Shown here: piece after piece, positions 17,618 through 27,333 of the stretch
Numbering within the stretch: the stretch's first letter is position 1
Layout of the letters: every line of letters starts with the position of its first letter
Assembly: GCF_014595885.1 (NCBI RefSeq)
Contig: NZ_JABUKC010000001.1
Location: forward strand, 248,001 to 312,000
Reading direction: 5' to 3'
Origin: Microcella alkalica
Lineage (GTDB): Bacteria; Actinomycetota; Actinomycetes; Actinomycetales; Microbacteriaceae
DNA length: 64,000 bases
Made by a program: the position numbers and the translations under genes
The notes under the pieces: generated by a model
Seen by the model: only the letters and a program-made list of their open reading frames with translations
The model's database searches: none
What the model was told of the DNA's origin: nothing

Positions 17618-19471
17618 ATGTGCGGAATCGTGGGATACGTCGGCAGCCGGGGCAGCATCGAGGTGCTCATGGGGGGCCTGAAGCGGCTCGAGTACCGGGG
17701 CTACGACTCGGCGGGCGTCGCCGTGCTCGACGGCCACGGCGGCATCGATACCCGCAAGCACGCCGGCAAGCTGGGCATCCTGAGCGACGACCTCGCGGCC
17801 ACGCCGCTGCACGAGGGCACGACGGGCATCGGCCACACCCGCTGGGCGACCCACGGCGGCCCGACCGACGAGAACGCGCACCCGCACCTCGGCGACGAGG
17901 GCCGGCTCGCCCTCATCCACAACGGCATCATCGAGAACTTCGGCGAGCTCAAGGCCGAGCTGCTCGAGCGCGGCCACTCCTTCTCCTCCGAGACCGACTC
18001 CGAGGTCGCCGCGCTGCTCGTCGGCGAGGCCTACCGTGAGACCGGCGAGCTCACCGCCGCGATGCTCCAGGTCGTCAACCGGCTCGAGGGCGCGTTCACG
18101 CTGCTCGCGGTGCACGCCGACCAGCCCGACGTCGTCGTCGGCGCTCGCCGCAACTCGCCGCTCGTCATCGGGCTCGGCGAGGGCGAGAACTTCCTCGGCT
18201 CCGACGTCGCGGCGTTCGTCGCCTACACGCGCTCGGCCATGGAGATCGGACAGGACCAGCTGGTCACGATCCGTCCCGACAGCGTGGAGGTCATCGGCTT
18301 CGACGGCCAGCCGGTCGAGGCGAAGACCTTCGAGGTGAACTGGGACGCCTCCGCCGCGGAGAAGGGCGGCTGGCCGAGCTTCATGGCGAAGGAGATCAGC
18401 GAGGAGCCGGAGGCGGTCGCGAAGACCATCCTCGGCCGCGTCGACGACAGCGGCCTCGTCCGCATCCCCGAGCTCGACGGGCTCGACGAGGCCACCCTGC
18501 GCGACATCGACCGCGTCGTCGTCATCGCCTGCGGCACGGCCGCCTACGCCGGCATGGTCGGCAAGTACGCGATCGAGCAGTGGGCGCGCGTGCCCGTCGA
18601 CGTCGAGCTCGCTCACGAGTTCCGCTACCGCGAGCCGGTGCTGAGCGAGCGCACTCTCGTCGTCTCGATCAGCCAGTCGGGCGAGACGATGGACACCCTC
18701 ATGGCGGTCAAGTACGCCCGCGAGCAGGGCGCCCGCACGCTGTCGATCTGCAACACGCAGGGCGCGACGATCCCGCGCGAGTCCGACGCGGTCGTCTACA
18801 CGCACGCCGGCCCCGAGGTCGCGGTCGCCTCGACGAAGGCCTTCGTCGCGCAGATCACCGCGATGTACCTCTTCGGTCTGCAGCTCGGCCAGGTGCGCGG
18901 CACGCTCGACGAGGGTCGAGCGCGCGGCCTCGTGCGCGAGCTGCAGGCCGTGCCCGAGCAGCTCGCCTCGGTGCTGAGCTCGGGCGAGCGCATCCGCGAA
19001 CTGGCCAAGTGGATGGCCGACACGCAGTCCGTCCTCTTCCTCGGCCGACACGTGGGGTACCCGGTCGCGCTCGAGGGCGCGCTCAAGCTCAAGGAGCTCG
19101 CCTACATCCACGCCGAGGGCTTCGCTGCGGGCGAGCTCAAGCACGGCCCGATCGCCCTCATCGAGCCCGGCCAGATCGTGTTCGTCATCGTGCCGAGCCC
19201 GCGCGACCCGAACTCGCTGCACGCGAAGGTCGTCTCGAACATCCAGGAGATCCGCGCGCGCGGCGCCCGAGTCATCGCGATCGCCGAGGCGGGTGACGCC
19301 GCGGTGCTGCCGTACGCCGACGAGGTCATCCGCATCCCGCTCGCCTCGCCGTTCTTCGAGCCGCTGCTCGCCGTCGTGCCGCTGCACATCTTCGGCATGG
19401 AGCTCGCCGCCGCGAAGGGCCTCGACGTCGACCAGCCGCGCAACCTGGCCAAGTCGGTCACGGTCGAGTAG
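17618..19471 (+). CDS. glmS: Glutamine-fructose-6-phosphate aminotransferase (isomerizing)
   Basis: GlmS makes glucosamine-6-P from fructose-6-P and glutamine, feeding GlmM. The 617-residue product starts MCGIVGYVG with the nucleophilic Cys2. The glutaminase domain runs to about residue 240, followed by two SIS domains with SQSGETMDTL and a C-terminal LAKSVTVE. The upstream in-frame extension is rejected because Cys must be N-terminal. The mRNA looks leaderless. acpS follows 21 bp later. Confidence 0.97.
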   Translation: MCGIVGYVGSRGSIEVLMGGLKRLEYRGYDSAGVAVLDGHGGIDTRKHAGKLGILSDDLAATPLHEGTTGIGHTRWATHGGPTDENAHPHLGDEGRLALIHNGIIENFGELKAELLERGHSFSSETDSEVAALLVGEAYRETGELTAAMLQVVNRLEGAFTLLAVHADQPDVVVGARRNSPLVIGLGEGENFLGSDVAAFVAYTRSAMEIGQDQLVTIRPDSVEVIGFDGQPVEAKTFEVNWDASAAEKGGWPSFMAKEISEEPEAVAKTILGRVDDSGLVRIPELDGLDEATLRDIDRVVVIACGTAAYAGMVGKYAIEQWARVPVDVELAHEFRYREPVLSERTLVVSISQSGETMDTLMAVKYAREQGARTLSICNTQGATIPRESDAVVYTHAGPEVAVASTKAFVAQITAMYLFGLQLGQVRGTLDEGRARGLVRELQAVPEQLASVLSSGERIRELAKWMADTQSVLFLGRHVGYPVALEGALKLKELAYIHAEGFAAGELKHGPIALIEPGQIVFVIVPSPRDPNSLHAKVVSNIQEIRARGARVIAIAEAGDAAVLPYADEVIRIPLASPFFEPLLAVVPLHIFGMELAAAKGLDVDQPRNLAKSVTVE

Positions 19472-19492
19472 CGCGGACTGCGCGGTGCGGTC

Positions 19493-19876
19493 GTGATCGT
19501 GGGCATCGGGGTCGACGTCGTCGACCTCGCGCGCTTCGAGCGGGCCCTGTCGCGCACGCCTGGCCTGCGCGAGCGCCTCTTCGCCGAAGGCGAGCGCGAG
19601 CTGCCGCTGCGCTCGCTCGCGGGCCGCTTCGCCGCCAAGGAGGCCCTCATGAAGGCGCTCGGCGAGACCGACGGCATCCGCTGGGTCGACATGGTCGTGA
19701 CGACGGATGCCCACGGCGATCCCGATCTCGCCCTCAGTGGGCGGGCGGCCGAGATCGCGTCGCGGCGCGGAATCGACCGCGTGCACGTGTCGATGTCGCA
19801 CGACGCCGGCATTGCGACCGCCTTCGTCGTCGCCGAGTCGTCGGGGCGTCGACCCGACCTCGGGGAGCGGTCGTGA
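19493..19876 (+). CDS. acpS: Holo-[acyl-carrier-protein] synthase
   Basis: AcpS transfers 4'-phosphopantetheine from CoA to acyl carrier protein. The 127-residue product has the magnesium-binding GIGVDVVDLARFERAL with Asp8 and the RFAAKEALMKALG motif, of normal length for the family. Its TGA overlaps the alr GTG (GTGA). The link with coaA and glmS nearby is only proximity of cofactor and cell-wall genes. Confidence 0.95.
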   Translation: MIVGIGVDVVDLARFERALSRTPGLRERLFAEGERELPLRSLAGRFAAKEALMKALGETDGIRWVDMVVTTDAHGDPDLALSGRAAEIASRRGIDRVHVSMSHDAGIATAFVVAESSGRRPDLGERS

Positions 19877-20979
19877 ACAGCCGCCCCTTCCGCGAGGCGC
19901 GCATCTCGGTCGACGCGATCGCCCGCAACGTCGTCGAGCTGCGCAGGCTCGCGCCGACGAAGCACCTCATGGCGGTCGTGAAGGCCGACGGCTACGGTCA
20001 CGGCGCCGTGACCGCCGCTCGTGCCGCGCTCGAGGCGGGCGCCGACCACCTGGGCGTCGCCGACATCCACGAGGCGCTCGAGCTGCGCCGCGCCGGCATC
20101 GACGCACCCGTGCTCGCCTGGCTGCACGACCCCGCCGTCGACCTGGCGGTCGCGACCGAGGCGGGCATCGCGCTCGGCGTGAGCTCGCGCGCCGAGCTCG
20201 AGCGCGCCGCGGCCGCCGGTCACCGTCCCGTCGTGCACGTCAAGGTCGACACGGGCCTCTCGCGCAACGGCGTCGTCGAGGCCGACTGGGGGCCGCTCGT
20301 CGACCGCCTCGCGGAGCTCGTCGCCGCCGGCGCGCTGCGCCTCGAGGGCGTCTTCAGCCACCTGTCGAACACGAGCGCCGACGACGACGCGGCGCAGCTC
20401 ACCGCCTTCGCGCGGTTCCTCGAGGTGCTCGACGCGGCCGGGCTCGAGCCGGGCATCCGCCACCTGGCGGCGTCGGCCGCCGCGTTCGATCACCCGGCGG
20501 CGCGCTTCGACATGGTGCGGGCGGGCATCGCGCTCTACGGGGTCTCGCCCGCGCTGCACCTGCGCGACCTGCCGCTACGCCCCGCGATGGAGCTCAGCGC
20601 CGCGATCGTCAGCGTCAAGCGCGTGCCCGCCGGCAGCGGCGTCTCGTACGGCTACCTGCACCGCACCGAGGGCCCGACGACGCTCGCGCTCGTGCCGCTC
20701 GGCTACGCCGACGGGGTGCCGCGGCACGCCCTCGGGGCTCCCGTGCTCATCGGCGACACCGTGCACCGCGTCGCGGGGCGCATCGCCATGGACCAGTTCG
20801 TCGTCGACGTCGGCGACCAGTCGGTCGCGGTCGGCGAGCGGGCGGTGCTCTTCGGCGACCCGCGCACCGGTGCCCCGACCGCCGACGCGTGGGCCGACGC
20901 CGCCGGCACGATCGGGTACGAGATCGTCACGCGCCTGGGCCGTCGCGTCGAGCGCACGTCGGTTCGGCGGTTCTCGTGA
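19873..20979 (+). CDS. alr: Alanine racemase
   Basis: Alr provides D-alanine for peptidoglycan. The 368-residue product has the PLP lysine Lys37 in VVKADGYGHGA and the second catalytic Tyr in GVSYGYLHRTEG. It also has the conserved MDQFVVDVGD segment. The GTG overlaps the acpS stop by 4 nt. The gene is followed by tsaE after 13 bp, an order common in actinobacteria. Confidence 0.96.
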   Translation: MNSRPFREARISVDAIARNVVELRRLAPTKHLMAVVKADGYGHGAVTAARAALEAGADHLGVADIHEALELRRAGIDAPVLAWLHDPAVDLAVATEAGIALGVSSRAELERAAAAGHRPVVHVKVDTGLSRNGVVEADWGPLVDRLAELVAAGALRLEGVFSHLSNTSADDDAAQLTAFARFLEVLDAAGLEPGIRHLAASAAAFDHPAARFDMVRAGIALYGVSPALHLRDLPLRPAMELSAAIVSVKRVPAGSGVSYGYLHRTEGPTTLALVPLGYADGVPRHALGAPVLIGDTVHRVAGRIAMDQFVVDVGDQSVAVGERAVLFGDPRTGAPTADAWADAAGTIGYEIVTRLGRRVERTSVRRFS

Positions 20980-20992
20980 GCGAGCGCCTCTC

Positions 20993-21514
20993 GTGACCGA
21001 GCGTCTCACCGTCGCCGATCCCGAGGCGATGGCCGAGCTCGGCGCGCGGGTCGCCGCGCAGCTGCGCGCCGGCGACGTCATCGTGCTGACGGGCGAGCTC
21101 GGCGCGGGCAAGACCACCTTCACCCGGGGTCTCGGCGCAGCGCTCGGCGTGCGCGGCACCGTCACGAGCCCGACCTTCGTGCTCGCGCGCACCCACCCGC
21201 GCGACGACGGGCCGCCGCTCGTGCACGTCGACGCGTACCGGCTCTCCGACTCGGCCGAGCTCGGCGACCTCGACCTCGACTTCGAGGGCTCGATCGTCGT
21301 CGTCGAGTGGGGCGCGGGCCTCATCGAGCAGCTCGTCGACGCGTGGCTGTCGATCGTGATCGAGCGGCCCACGGGCGCGGGGGCATCCGTGACCGACTCG
21401 GCCCTCGCCGCCCCCGACCCGGACGATGCGCCCGTCGAACCCCGCCTGGTCACGCTCACGGGCGTCGGCGAGCGCTGGGCCGACCTAGGCTGGCTGCATG
21501 CTGCTCGCGATTGA
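20993..21514 (+). CDS. tsaE: tRNA threonylcarbamoyladenosine biosynthesis ATPase TsaE
   Basis: TsaE is the ATPase that supports TsaB-TsaD in making t6A37 of ANN-decoding tRNAs. The 173-residue product has the P-loop GELGAGKTTFTRGL, the switch region SPTFVLARTH and HVDAYRL, then EWGAGL. It has a C-terminal extension of about 40 residues. The GTG start gives the standard length. Its last 17 bases overlap the start of tsaB and carry the tsaB -10 element. Confidence 0.94.
   Translation: MTERLTVADPEAMAELGARVAAQLRAGDVIVLTGELGAGKTTFTRGLGAALGVRGTVTSPTFVLARTHPRDDGPPLVHVDAYRLSDSAELGDLDLDFEGSIVVVEWGAGLIEQLVDAWLSIVIERPTGAGASVTDSALAAPDPDDAPVEPRLVTLTGVGERWADLGWLHAARD
21486..21491 (+). promoter_or_regulatory. 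Internal -10 element for tsaB inside tsaE
   Basis: TAGGCT within the last codons of tsaE ends 6 nt before the tsaB ATG, so tsaB could have its own leaderless transcript as well as operon read-through. Confidence 0.5.
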
Positions 21515-22112
21515 CACCTCCGCGGGCACGGCGGTCGCGGCGGTCGCCGACGACGGGCGGGTGGTCGCCGAGCGCTCGAGCGACGACACGCGCCGGCACG
21601 CCGAACTCATCGGGCCGTTCCTCGCCGAGGTGATCGCGGCCGCCGAGGTCGACGGCGCACGCCTGAGCCACGTCGTCGCGGGCATCGGCCCCGGGCCGTT
21701 CACGGGCCTGCGCGTCGGCATCGCGGCGGCGCGCGCGGTCGCGCTCGCGCGGGGCATCCCGCTGCTGGCCGTGCCCAGCCACGAGGCGGTCGCGCTGCGC
21801 CTCGTCGAAGGCGGCGTGGCCGCCGGCCGCTTCGCGGTGATCACGGATGCCCGCCGCCGCGAGGTCGCCGTGACCGTCTTCGCCGCGGGGCTCCCGCTCC
21901 CGGCAGTGGTGGAGCCCGCGCACCTGGTCGCGCGCGCCGCGTTCGCGCCTGCCGATGGCGTCACGCCGTACGAGGCGCACGAGATCCCCGCCGCGTCGCT
22001 CGCGCACGCAGCGCTCGCCCGCCTCGCGTCGGGCGCCGCGTTCCCCGAGCCGCGGCCGCTGTACCTGCGGGCGCCCGATGTGACGCTCTCGACCCCGAAG
22101 CGGGTGAGCTGA
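21498..22112 (+). CDS. tsaB: tRNA threonylcarbamoyladenosine biosynthesis protein TsaB
   Basis: TsaB is the inactive ASKHA partner that scaffolds TsaD. The 204-residue product starts [13 protein letters not shown] and has the [19 protein letters not shown] motif characteristic of TsaB. Its end overlaps the rimI ATG. It lies in the tsaE-tsaB-rimI-tsaD cluster, which supports the assignment. Confidence 0.95.
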   Translation: MLLAIDTSAGTAVAAVADDGRVVAERSSDDTRRHAELIGPFLAEVIAAAEVDGARLSHVVAGIGPGPFTGLRVGIAAARAVALARGIPLLAVPSHEAVALRLVEGGVAAGRFAVITDARRREVAVTVFAAGLPLPAVVEPAHLVARAAFAPADGVTPYEAHEIPAASLAHAALARLASGAAFPEPRPLYLRAPDVTLSTPKRVS

Positions 22113-22605
22113 TGAGCGACGTGGGCGCGACGGCCGGCGGCGGGGGCGGCGCCCCCGCCATCCGCGTGCGCGATGCCGAGCTGGCCGACCTCGACGCGAT
22201 CATGCGGCTCGAGTCGGCGACGTTCCCGGGCGACGCCTGGAGCCGCGACATGATGGCCGCCGAGCTCGCGAGCCCGCACACGACCTACGTCGTCGTCGAG
22301 TCGGGCGACGAGCTCGTCGGCTACGCGGGCCTCAGTGCGCCGGCCGGCGCGGGGCAGGGCGACATCCAGACGATCGCGGTCGACGCGACGCACCGTCGGC
22401 TCGGCATCGGCACCGTGCTCATGCAGCAACTGCTCGGCGCGGCGCGCACTCGCGGGGCGCGCGAAGTGTTCCTCGAGGTGCGCGCCGACAATCCCGGCGC
22501 CGAGGAGCTCTACCGGCGGCACGGCTTCGAGCGCGTCGGGGTTCGGCCGCGGTACTACCAGCCCGACGACGTCGACGCGATCGTCATGCGGCGGGAGGAG
22601 CGAGC

Positions 22606-22609
<4 letters not shown>
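22112..22609 (+). CDS. rimI: Ribosomal-protein-alanine N-acetyltransferase RimI
   Basis: RimI acetylates N-terminal alanine, classically of S18. The 165-residue GNAT product has a Gly/Ala-rich N-terminal extension of about 17 residues, then [18 protein letters not shown]. It also has the acetyl-CoA loop [15 protein letters not shown] and [22 protein letters not shown]. Position between tsaB and tsaD is the conserved place of rimI. Substrate is inferred from family and context. Confidence 0.92.
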
Positions 22610-23670
<1,061 letters not shown>

Positions 23671-23689
23671 CCGCGCGCGGCGCGCGTCG

Positions 23690-23718
23690 TTGACACCTCC
23701 TCACCCCGCTGGCACAGT
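23690..23718 (+). promoter_or_regulatory. Promoter of the first DUF4190 gene
   Basis: A perfect TTGACA (23690-23695) and a CACAGT -10 (23713-23718) are 17 bp apart, giving a leader of about 55 nt. Confidence 0.6.
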
Positions 23719-23779
23719 GGCGGATGCCCCGCTCGCGCCTCCGCGGCGGCGCCACCCCCACGACCAGGAGCCCACAGCC

Positions 23780-24148
23780 ATGACCGACGCCCCGCCGCCT
23801 CCCGCGCCCGACTACCCCCACCAGCCGGCGCAGGCCGCGCCCAACCCCTACGCCGCGCCCACCGCGACGCCGTACGGCTCGGCCAACCCCTACGCGCCCG
23901 CTCCGCAGCAGAAGACGAACACGCTCGCGATCGTCTCGCTCGTGCTCGCGTTCGTCGTCTCGCTCGGCGCCGTCATCTGCGGCCACATCGCCCTCAGCCA
24001 GATCAAGAAGACCGGCGAGCAGGGCCGCGGGCTCGCGATCGCCGGCCTCGTGCTCGGCTACATCGGTCTCGTCGCCGGGCTCATCTGGATCATCGCCGTC
24101 ATCGCGCTCTTCGCGACCGCCGGGGTGACGAGCTACTCGACCTACTGA
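23780..24148 (+). CDS. DUF4190-type small membrane protein
   Basis: The 122-residue product has a Pro/Ala/Tyr-rich N-terminus of about 50 residues, likely cytoplasmic and disordered. Two membrane helices follow (LAIVSLVLAFVVSLGAVICG and the VLGYIGLVAGLIWIIAVIAL stretch) around the IALSQIKKTGEQGRGLAIAGL motif typical of DUF4190. Function is unknown. CAGGAG 11 nt upstream supports the ATG. A second DUF4190 gene follows on its own promoter. Confidence 0.85.
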   Translation: MTDAPPPPAPDYPHQPAQAAPNPYAAPTATPYGSANPYAPAPQQKTNTLAIVSLVLAFVVSLGAVICGHIALSQIKKTGEQGRGLAIAGLVLGYIGLVAGLIWIIAVIALFATAGVTSYSTY

Positions 24149-24206
24149 GCCGCTCGCGCTCCTCGACGGCCCGCCCGCGCCTCGTGCGTCGGCGGGCCGT
24201 CGTGCG

Positions 24207-24212
24207 TACGCT
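24207..24212 (+). promoter_or_regulatory. -10 element of leaderless second DUF4190 gene
   Basis: TACGCT ends 6 nt before the ATG at 24219. Confidence 0.5.
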
Positions 24213-24218
24213 GGCGGC

Positions 24219-24599
24219 ATGCAGCCCGACGAGACCGCGCCCGCCGAGACCGAGCCCGAGGCGACGCGCGAGTTCCCGTCCGTCGCCCCGGCGCCCGCCC
24301 CCGTCGACGCCGGGGCATCGCGGCAGACGCTCGGCATCCTCTCCCTGATCTTCGGCGTCGTCGGGCTGCTCGCCTCGGCGGTCGCGGCGGGCCTCGTCTT
24401 CGGCGTCGCCGCGGCGATCCTCGGCCACCAGTCGCTGCGGCGCGAGCCGGCGGCGCGCGCCATGGCGATCGCGGGCCTCATCACCGGCTACGCGGGCATC
24501 GCGATCTCCGTCGTGTGGGGCATCATCCTGCTCGCGACGGTGCTGATCCCGCTCTTCGCGGTCGGGCTGTTTGTCGGCACGGGCTCGTTCGGTCCCTGA
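24219..24599 (+). CDS. DUF4190-like small membrane protein
   Basis: The 126-residue product has an acidic Pro-rich N-terminus of about 45 residues and two membrane helices around the GHQSLRREPAARAMAIAGLITGY motif. It is a diverged relative of the gene just upstream, so the pair probably arose by duplication. Its function is unknown. The start codon sits 6 nt after a TACGCT hexamer. Confidence 0.8.
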   Translation: MQPDETAPAETEPEATREFPSVAPAPAPVDAGASRQTLGILSLIFGVVGLLASAVAAGLVFGVAAAILGHQSLRREPAARAMAIAGLITGYAGIAISVVWGIILLATVLIPLFAVGLFVGTGSFGP

Positions 24600-24632
24600 T
24601 CGCGCCTCGCGCCCAGCCCGCCGCCCGCGGCG

Positions 24633-25811
24633 TCAGTCGGCCCGCTCGGCGAGCAGCGCCACGCGCTCGCCGCCGACGCGGGTGAGCACGAGCGTCGCCG
24701 CGTTCGGCCGCTGCGGCTTGAGCTGCTTCCGCAGCGCGGCCGGGTCGACGTCGACGCCGCGCTTCTTGATCTCGATCGTGCCGATGCCGCGCTGGCGCAG
24801 CTCGCGCGCGATGCGCTTCACGTCGAGCGGCCACCGCTCGAGCACCCGGAAGGCCCGCGCGAACGGCGTCGGCTCGAGCCGGTCGGCGGTGACCCACGCG
24901 ATCGTCGCGTCGAGCATCCGGCCCTCGAGGCGTCGGGCGAGGTCACCGATGAGGCGCGCCCGGATGACCGCGCCGTCGGGCTCGTACAGGTACGCCCCGA
25001 GGGGCCCGGCTTCGACGTCGGGCGCATCGTCGGGCGCGACGAGCTCCGCGGCCCCCTGCGGGCCGATGACGAGCGCGGCGCGGCGCACCCCGGGCCGCGC
25101 GAGGGCGCCGCTCCACAGCACGACTTCGACGACCTCGCCCCCGTCGCTCACCCACTGGGCCTCGACGTCGTCGGGGATGAGCGCGCGGTCCATCCCGGGG
25201 GCGAGCTTGATGCCGGCGGGCCGCCGTCGCGCGATCGCGAGCGCGGCGTCAAGCGGGGGCGACCAGTCGTCGGGGGAGGAGAGTCGGCGGGCGCCCGCGC
25301 GCCGGGCCGGGTCCATCCAGACGGCGTCGACCCGGTCGAGGTCGAACCGCTCGGCGTCGCCCAGCTCGACGCTCGCGCCGGCCCACGGGGCGAGGTTGTA
25401 GGCGGCGAGGGCCGCGGTGGGCTCGTCGCGCTCGACGGCGACGACCTCGAGGTCGAGCGCCGCGAGCGCGAGGGCGTCGCCGCCGATGCCGCAGCCGAGG
25501 TCGGCGACGCGCGTGAGCCCGGCGGCGGCGAAGCGCCCGGCGTGCTGCGCGGCGACGCCGAGCCGAGAGGCCTGCTCGAGCCCCGCCTCGGTGAAGAGCA
25601 TCCGCTCGGCGAACGGGCCGAACTTGGCGACCGCCCTGCGTCGCAATCGGTACTGCGTGAGCACGGCGGCGACGCGAGCGGGCGGATGCCCGGCCGACCG
25701 CAGCCGGCTGACGAGACGCACGGCGTCGGTCGCGGTGTCGCTCGGCGGCAGGCTCGCGAGCAGGTCGAGCGCCTCGGGCGTCAGCAGCTCGCGCACTTCG
25801 TCGACGTCCAC
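24633..25811 (-). CDS. THUMP-like domain methyltransferase
   Basis: The 392-residue product has a class I methyltransferase core with VADLGCGIGGDALALAAL (motif I) and the WMDPARRAGARR motif. A C-terminal THUMP-like section ends with GIGTIEIKKRGVDVDPAALRK. Such proteins are annotated as SAM-dependent methyltransferases of unknown, probably RNA, substrate. The GTG is preceded by GGGAGGA at 7 nt, which decides the start against a longer frame into the groES promoter. It is divergent from groES. Confidence 0.87.
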   Translation of the reverse strand: MDVDEVRELLTPEALDLLASLPPSDTATDAVRLVSRLRSAGHPPARVAAVLTQYRLRRRAVAKFGPFAERMLFTEAGLEQASRLGVAAQHAGRFAAAGLTRVADLGCGIGGDALALAALDLEVVAVERDEPTAALAAYNLAPWAGASVELGDAERFDLDRVDAVWMDPARRAGARRLSSPDDWSPPLDAALAIARRRPAGIKLAPGMDRALIPDDVEAQWVSDGGEVVEVVLWSGALARPGVRRAALVIGPQGAAELVAPDDAPDVEAGPLGAYLYEPDGAVIRARLIGDLARRLEGRMLDATIAWVTADRLEPTPFARAFRVLERWPLDVKRIARELRQRGIGTIEIKKRGVDVDPAALRKQLKPQRPNAATLVLTRVGGERVALLAERAD

Positions 25812-25853
25812 CGCTCGATCCTCCCACGGGTGCCGCGCACCCGCTCGGCGCTG

Positions 25854-25880
25854 CTGGCACTCGGATTGCATGAGTGCTAA
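25854..25880 (+). promoter_or_regulatory. CIRCE operator 1 (HrcA site) upstream of groES
   Basis: CTGGCACTC-N9-GAGTGCTAA matches the CIRCE consensus (TTAGCACTC-N9-GAGTGCTAA) at 16 of 18 arm positions. The -35 of the groES promoter lies within its spacer. Confidence 0.88.
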
Positions 25881-25895
25881 ACGCTTCGGTACAGT
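25866..25895 (+). promoter_or_regulatory. groES promoter
   Basis: TTGCAT (25866-25871) and TACAGT (25890-25895) with an 18-bp spacer lie between and within the two CIRCE sites, so HrcA binding would block polymerase. Confidence 0.7.
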
Positions 25896-25900
25896 GGTCA

Positions 25901-25927
25901 CTGGCACTCGCAGGGCGAGTGTGCCAA
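25901..25927 (+). promoter_or_regulatory. CIRCE operator 2 upstream of groES
   Basis: CTGGCACTC-N9-GTGTGCCAA is a second, more degenerate CIRCE (14 of 18 arm positions by my count), 47 bp downstream of the first and just past the expected transcript start. Confidence 0.75.
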
Positions 25928-25961
25928 TCCCCTCAACGTCTTAGGAAAGAAGAGGTCAACC

Positions 25962-26258
25962 GTGTCGGTCTCCATCAAGCCGCTCGAAGATCGCATCGTC
26001 ATCAAGCAGGTCGAGGCGGAGCAGACCACCGCTTCGGGTCTCGTGATCCCCGACACCGCCAAGGAGAAGCCCCAGGAGGGCGAGGTCGTGGCGGTCGGCC
26101 CCGGCCGCATCGACGACAACGGCAACCGCGTTCCGCTCGACGTCGCCGTCGGCGACCGCGTCATCTACTCGAAGTACGGCGGCACCGAGGTCAAGTACGA
26201 CGGCCACGAGTACCTCGTGCTCTCGGCCCGCGACGTGCTCGCGGTCATCGTCCGCTAG
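25962..26258 (+). CDS. groES: Co-chaperonin GroES
   Basis: GroES caps the GroEL folding chamber. The 98-residue product begins [23 protein letters not shown]. It has the mobile loop [17 protein letters not shown] and the [14 protein letters not shown] segment; length is normal. AGGAAAG lies upstream. No groEL follows: a terminator and rarD come next, so groEL must be elsewhere in the genome. Two CIRCE sites indicate HrcA repression and heat induction. Confidence 0.97.
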   Translation: MSVSIKPLEDRIVIKQVEAEQTTASGLVIPDTAKEKPQEGEVVAVGPGRIDDNGNRVPLDVAVGDRVIYSKYGGTEVKYDGHEYLVLSARDVLAVIVR

Positions 26259-26298
26259 GCCGCACTGCGTTCGCCGCGGCGCCAGCCCGCGGCACCCC

Positions 26299-26329
26299 GG
26301 CCCCCGTTCCGCCCCGGCGGACGGGGGCC
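26299..26329 (+). terminator. Terminator hairpin after groES
   Basis: A 14-bp stem with one bulged T pairs GGCCCCCG(T)TCCGCC with GGCGGACGGGGGCC, about 40 bp after the groES stop. Confidence 0.7.
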
Positions 26330-26360
26330 GTTCGCGTCCGAACAAGGGGATGCTCGGGCG

Positions 26361-26366
26361 TACACT
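26361..26366 (+). promoter_or_regulatory. -10 element of leaderless rarD transcript
   Basis: TACACT ends 6 nt before the GTG start of rarD. Confidence 0.55.
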
Positions 26367-26372
26367 GACGCG

Positions 26373-27299
26373 GTGCCCGACTCCCGCGCCTCCCGCTCCG
26401 GGCTCCTGCTCGCGTTCGGGGCCTACGGGCTCTGGGGCTTCCTGCCGGCCTACTTCCTCCTGCTGACCCCGAGCGGTCCGATCGAGATCGTGGCCTGGCG
26501 CGTCACGCTGTCGCTGCTGTTCTGCGTGCTCCTGCTCGTGCTGACGCGAGCGGTCGGCGCGTTCATGCCGCTGCTGCGCGACCGGCGCATCATGCTCCTG
26601 AGTGCCGGGGCGGGCATCCTCATCGCCGTCAACTGGGTCGTGTACGTCTACGGCTCGACGAACGGCTTCGTCGTCGAGGCCTCGCTCGGCTACTTCATCA
26701 ACCCGATCGTCACGGTCGCCCTCGGCGTGCTCGTGCTGCGCGAGCGACTGCGTCCCGCGCAGTGGGTCGCCGTGGGCATCAGCCTGCTCGCCGTGCTCGT
26801 GCTCGCGATCGGCTACGGGCAGCCGCCGTTCATCGCCCTGACCCTCGCGCTGTCGTTCGGCTTCTACGGCCTGCTGAAGAACCGCATGGGGCCCCGGGTG
26901 TCGGCCGTCGCGAGCCTCACCCTCGAGACCGCGTGGCTCACGCCGATCGCGATCGTCGTGCTGGTCGTGCTCGGCGTGACCACGGGCATCACGATGGGCG
27001 CCGAGGGCACCGCGCACGCCGTGCTGCTGAGCCTCGCGGGCATCGTGACGGCGGTGCCGCTGCTGCTGTTCGGTGCGGCCGCGCGTCGCCTGCCGCTCAG
27101 CGTGCTGGGTCTCGTGCAGTACGTCGCGCCGATCCTGCAGTTCGCCTTCGGCGTCGTGGTCATGCGCGAGCCCATGCCGCCCGAGCGGTGGCTCGGCTTC
27201 GCCCTCGTCTGGGTCGCGCTCATCGTGCTGACGACCGACGCGCTGCGGCATCGGCGGCGCACCGCCGCGCTCGCCGTCGAGGGCTCGACCGGGGGATAG
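26373..27299 (+). CDS. rarD: EamA/RarD family transporter
   Basis: The 308-residue protein has about ten membrane helices in the EamA fold. It matches the RarD subgroup in GAYGLWGFLPAYF near the N-terminus and NWVVYVYGSTNGFVVEASLGYFINP in the third to fourth helices (given in part). RarD was linked to chloramphenicol resistance, but the physiological substrate is not settled. The GTG is decided by the leaderless -10. It is followed by the first binding-protein gene. Confidence 0.9.
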   Translation: MPDSRASRSGLLLAFGAYGLWGFLPAYFLLLTPSGPIEIVAWRVTLSLLFCVLLLVLTRAVGAFMPLLRDRRIMLLSAGAGILIAVNWVVYVYGSTNGFVVEASLGYFINPIVTVALGVLVLRERLRPAQWVAVGISLLAVLVLAIGYGQPPFIALTLALSFGFYGLLKNRMGPRVSAVASLTLETAWLTPIAIVVLVVLGVTTGITMGAEGTAHAVLLSLAGIVTAVPLLLFGAAARRLPLSVLGLVQYVAPILQFAFGVVVMREPMPPERWLGFALVWVALIVLTTDALRHRRRTAALAVEGSTGG

Positions 27300-27333
27300 G
27301 GTTCGGCCGAGCCCCGCACTCGGAAGGACCCTC

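Noticed and set aside
17186-19801. An 871-residue minus-strand open frame.
   Set aside because: It runs antisense to glmS and acpS and out of frame with coaA. Its Asp/Arg/His-rich composition is typical of antisense GC-rich frames.
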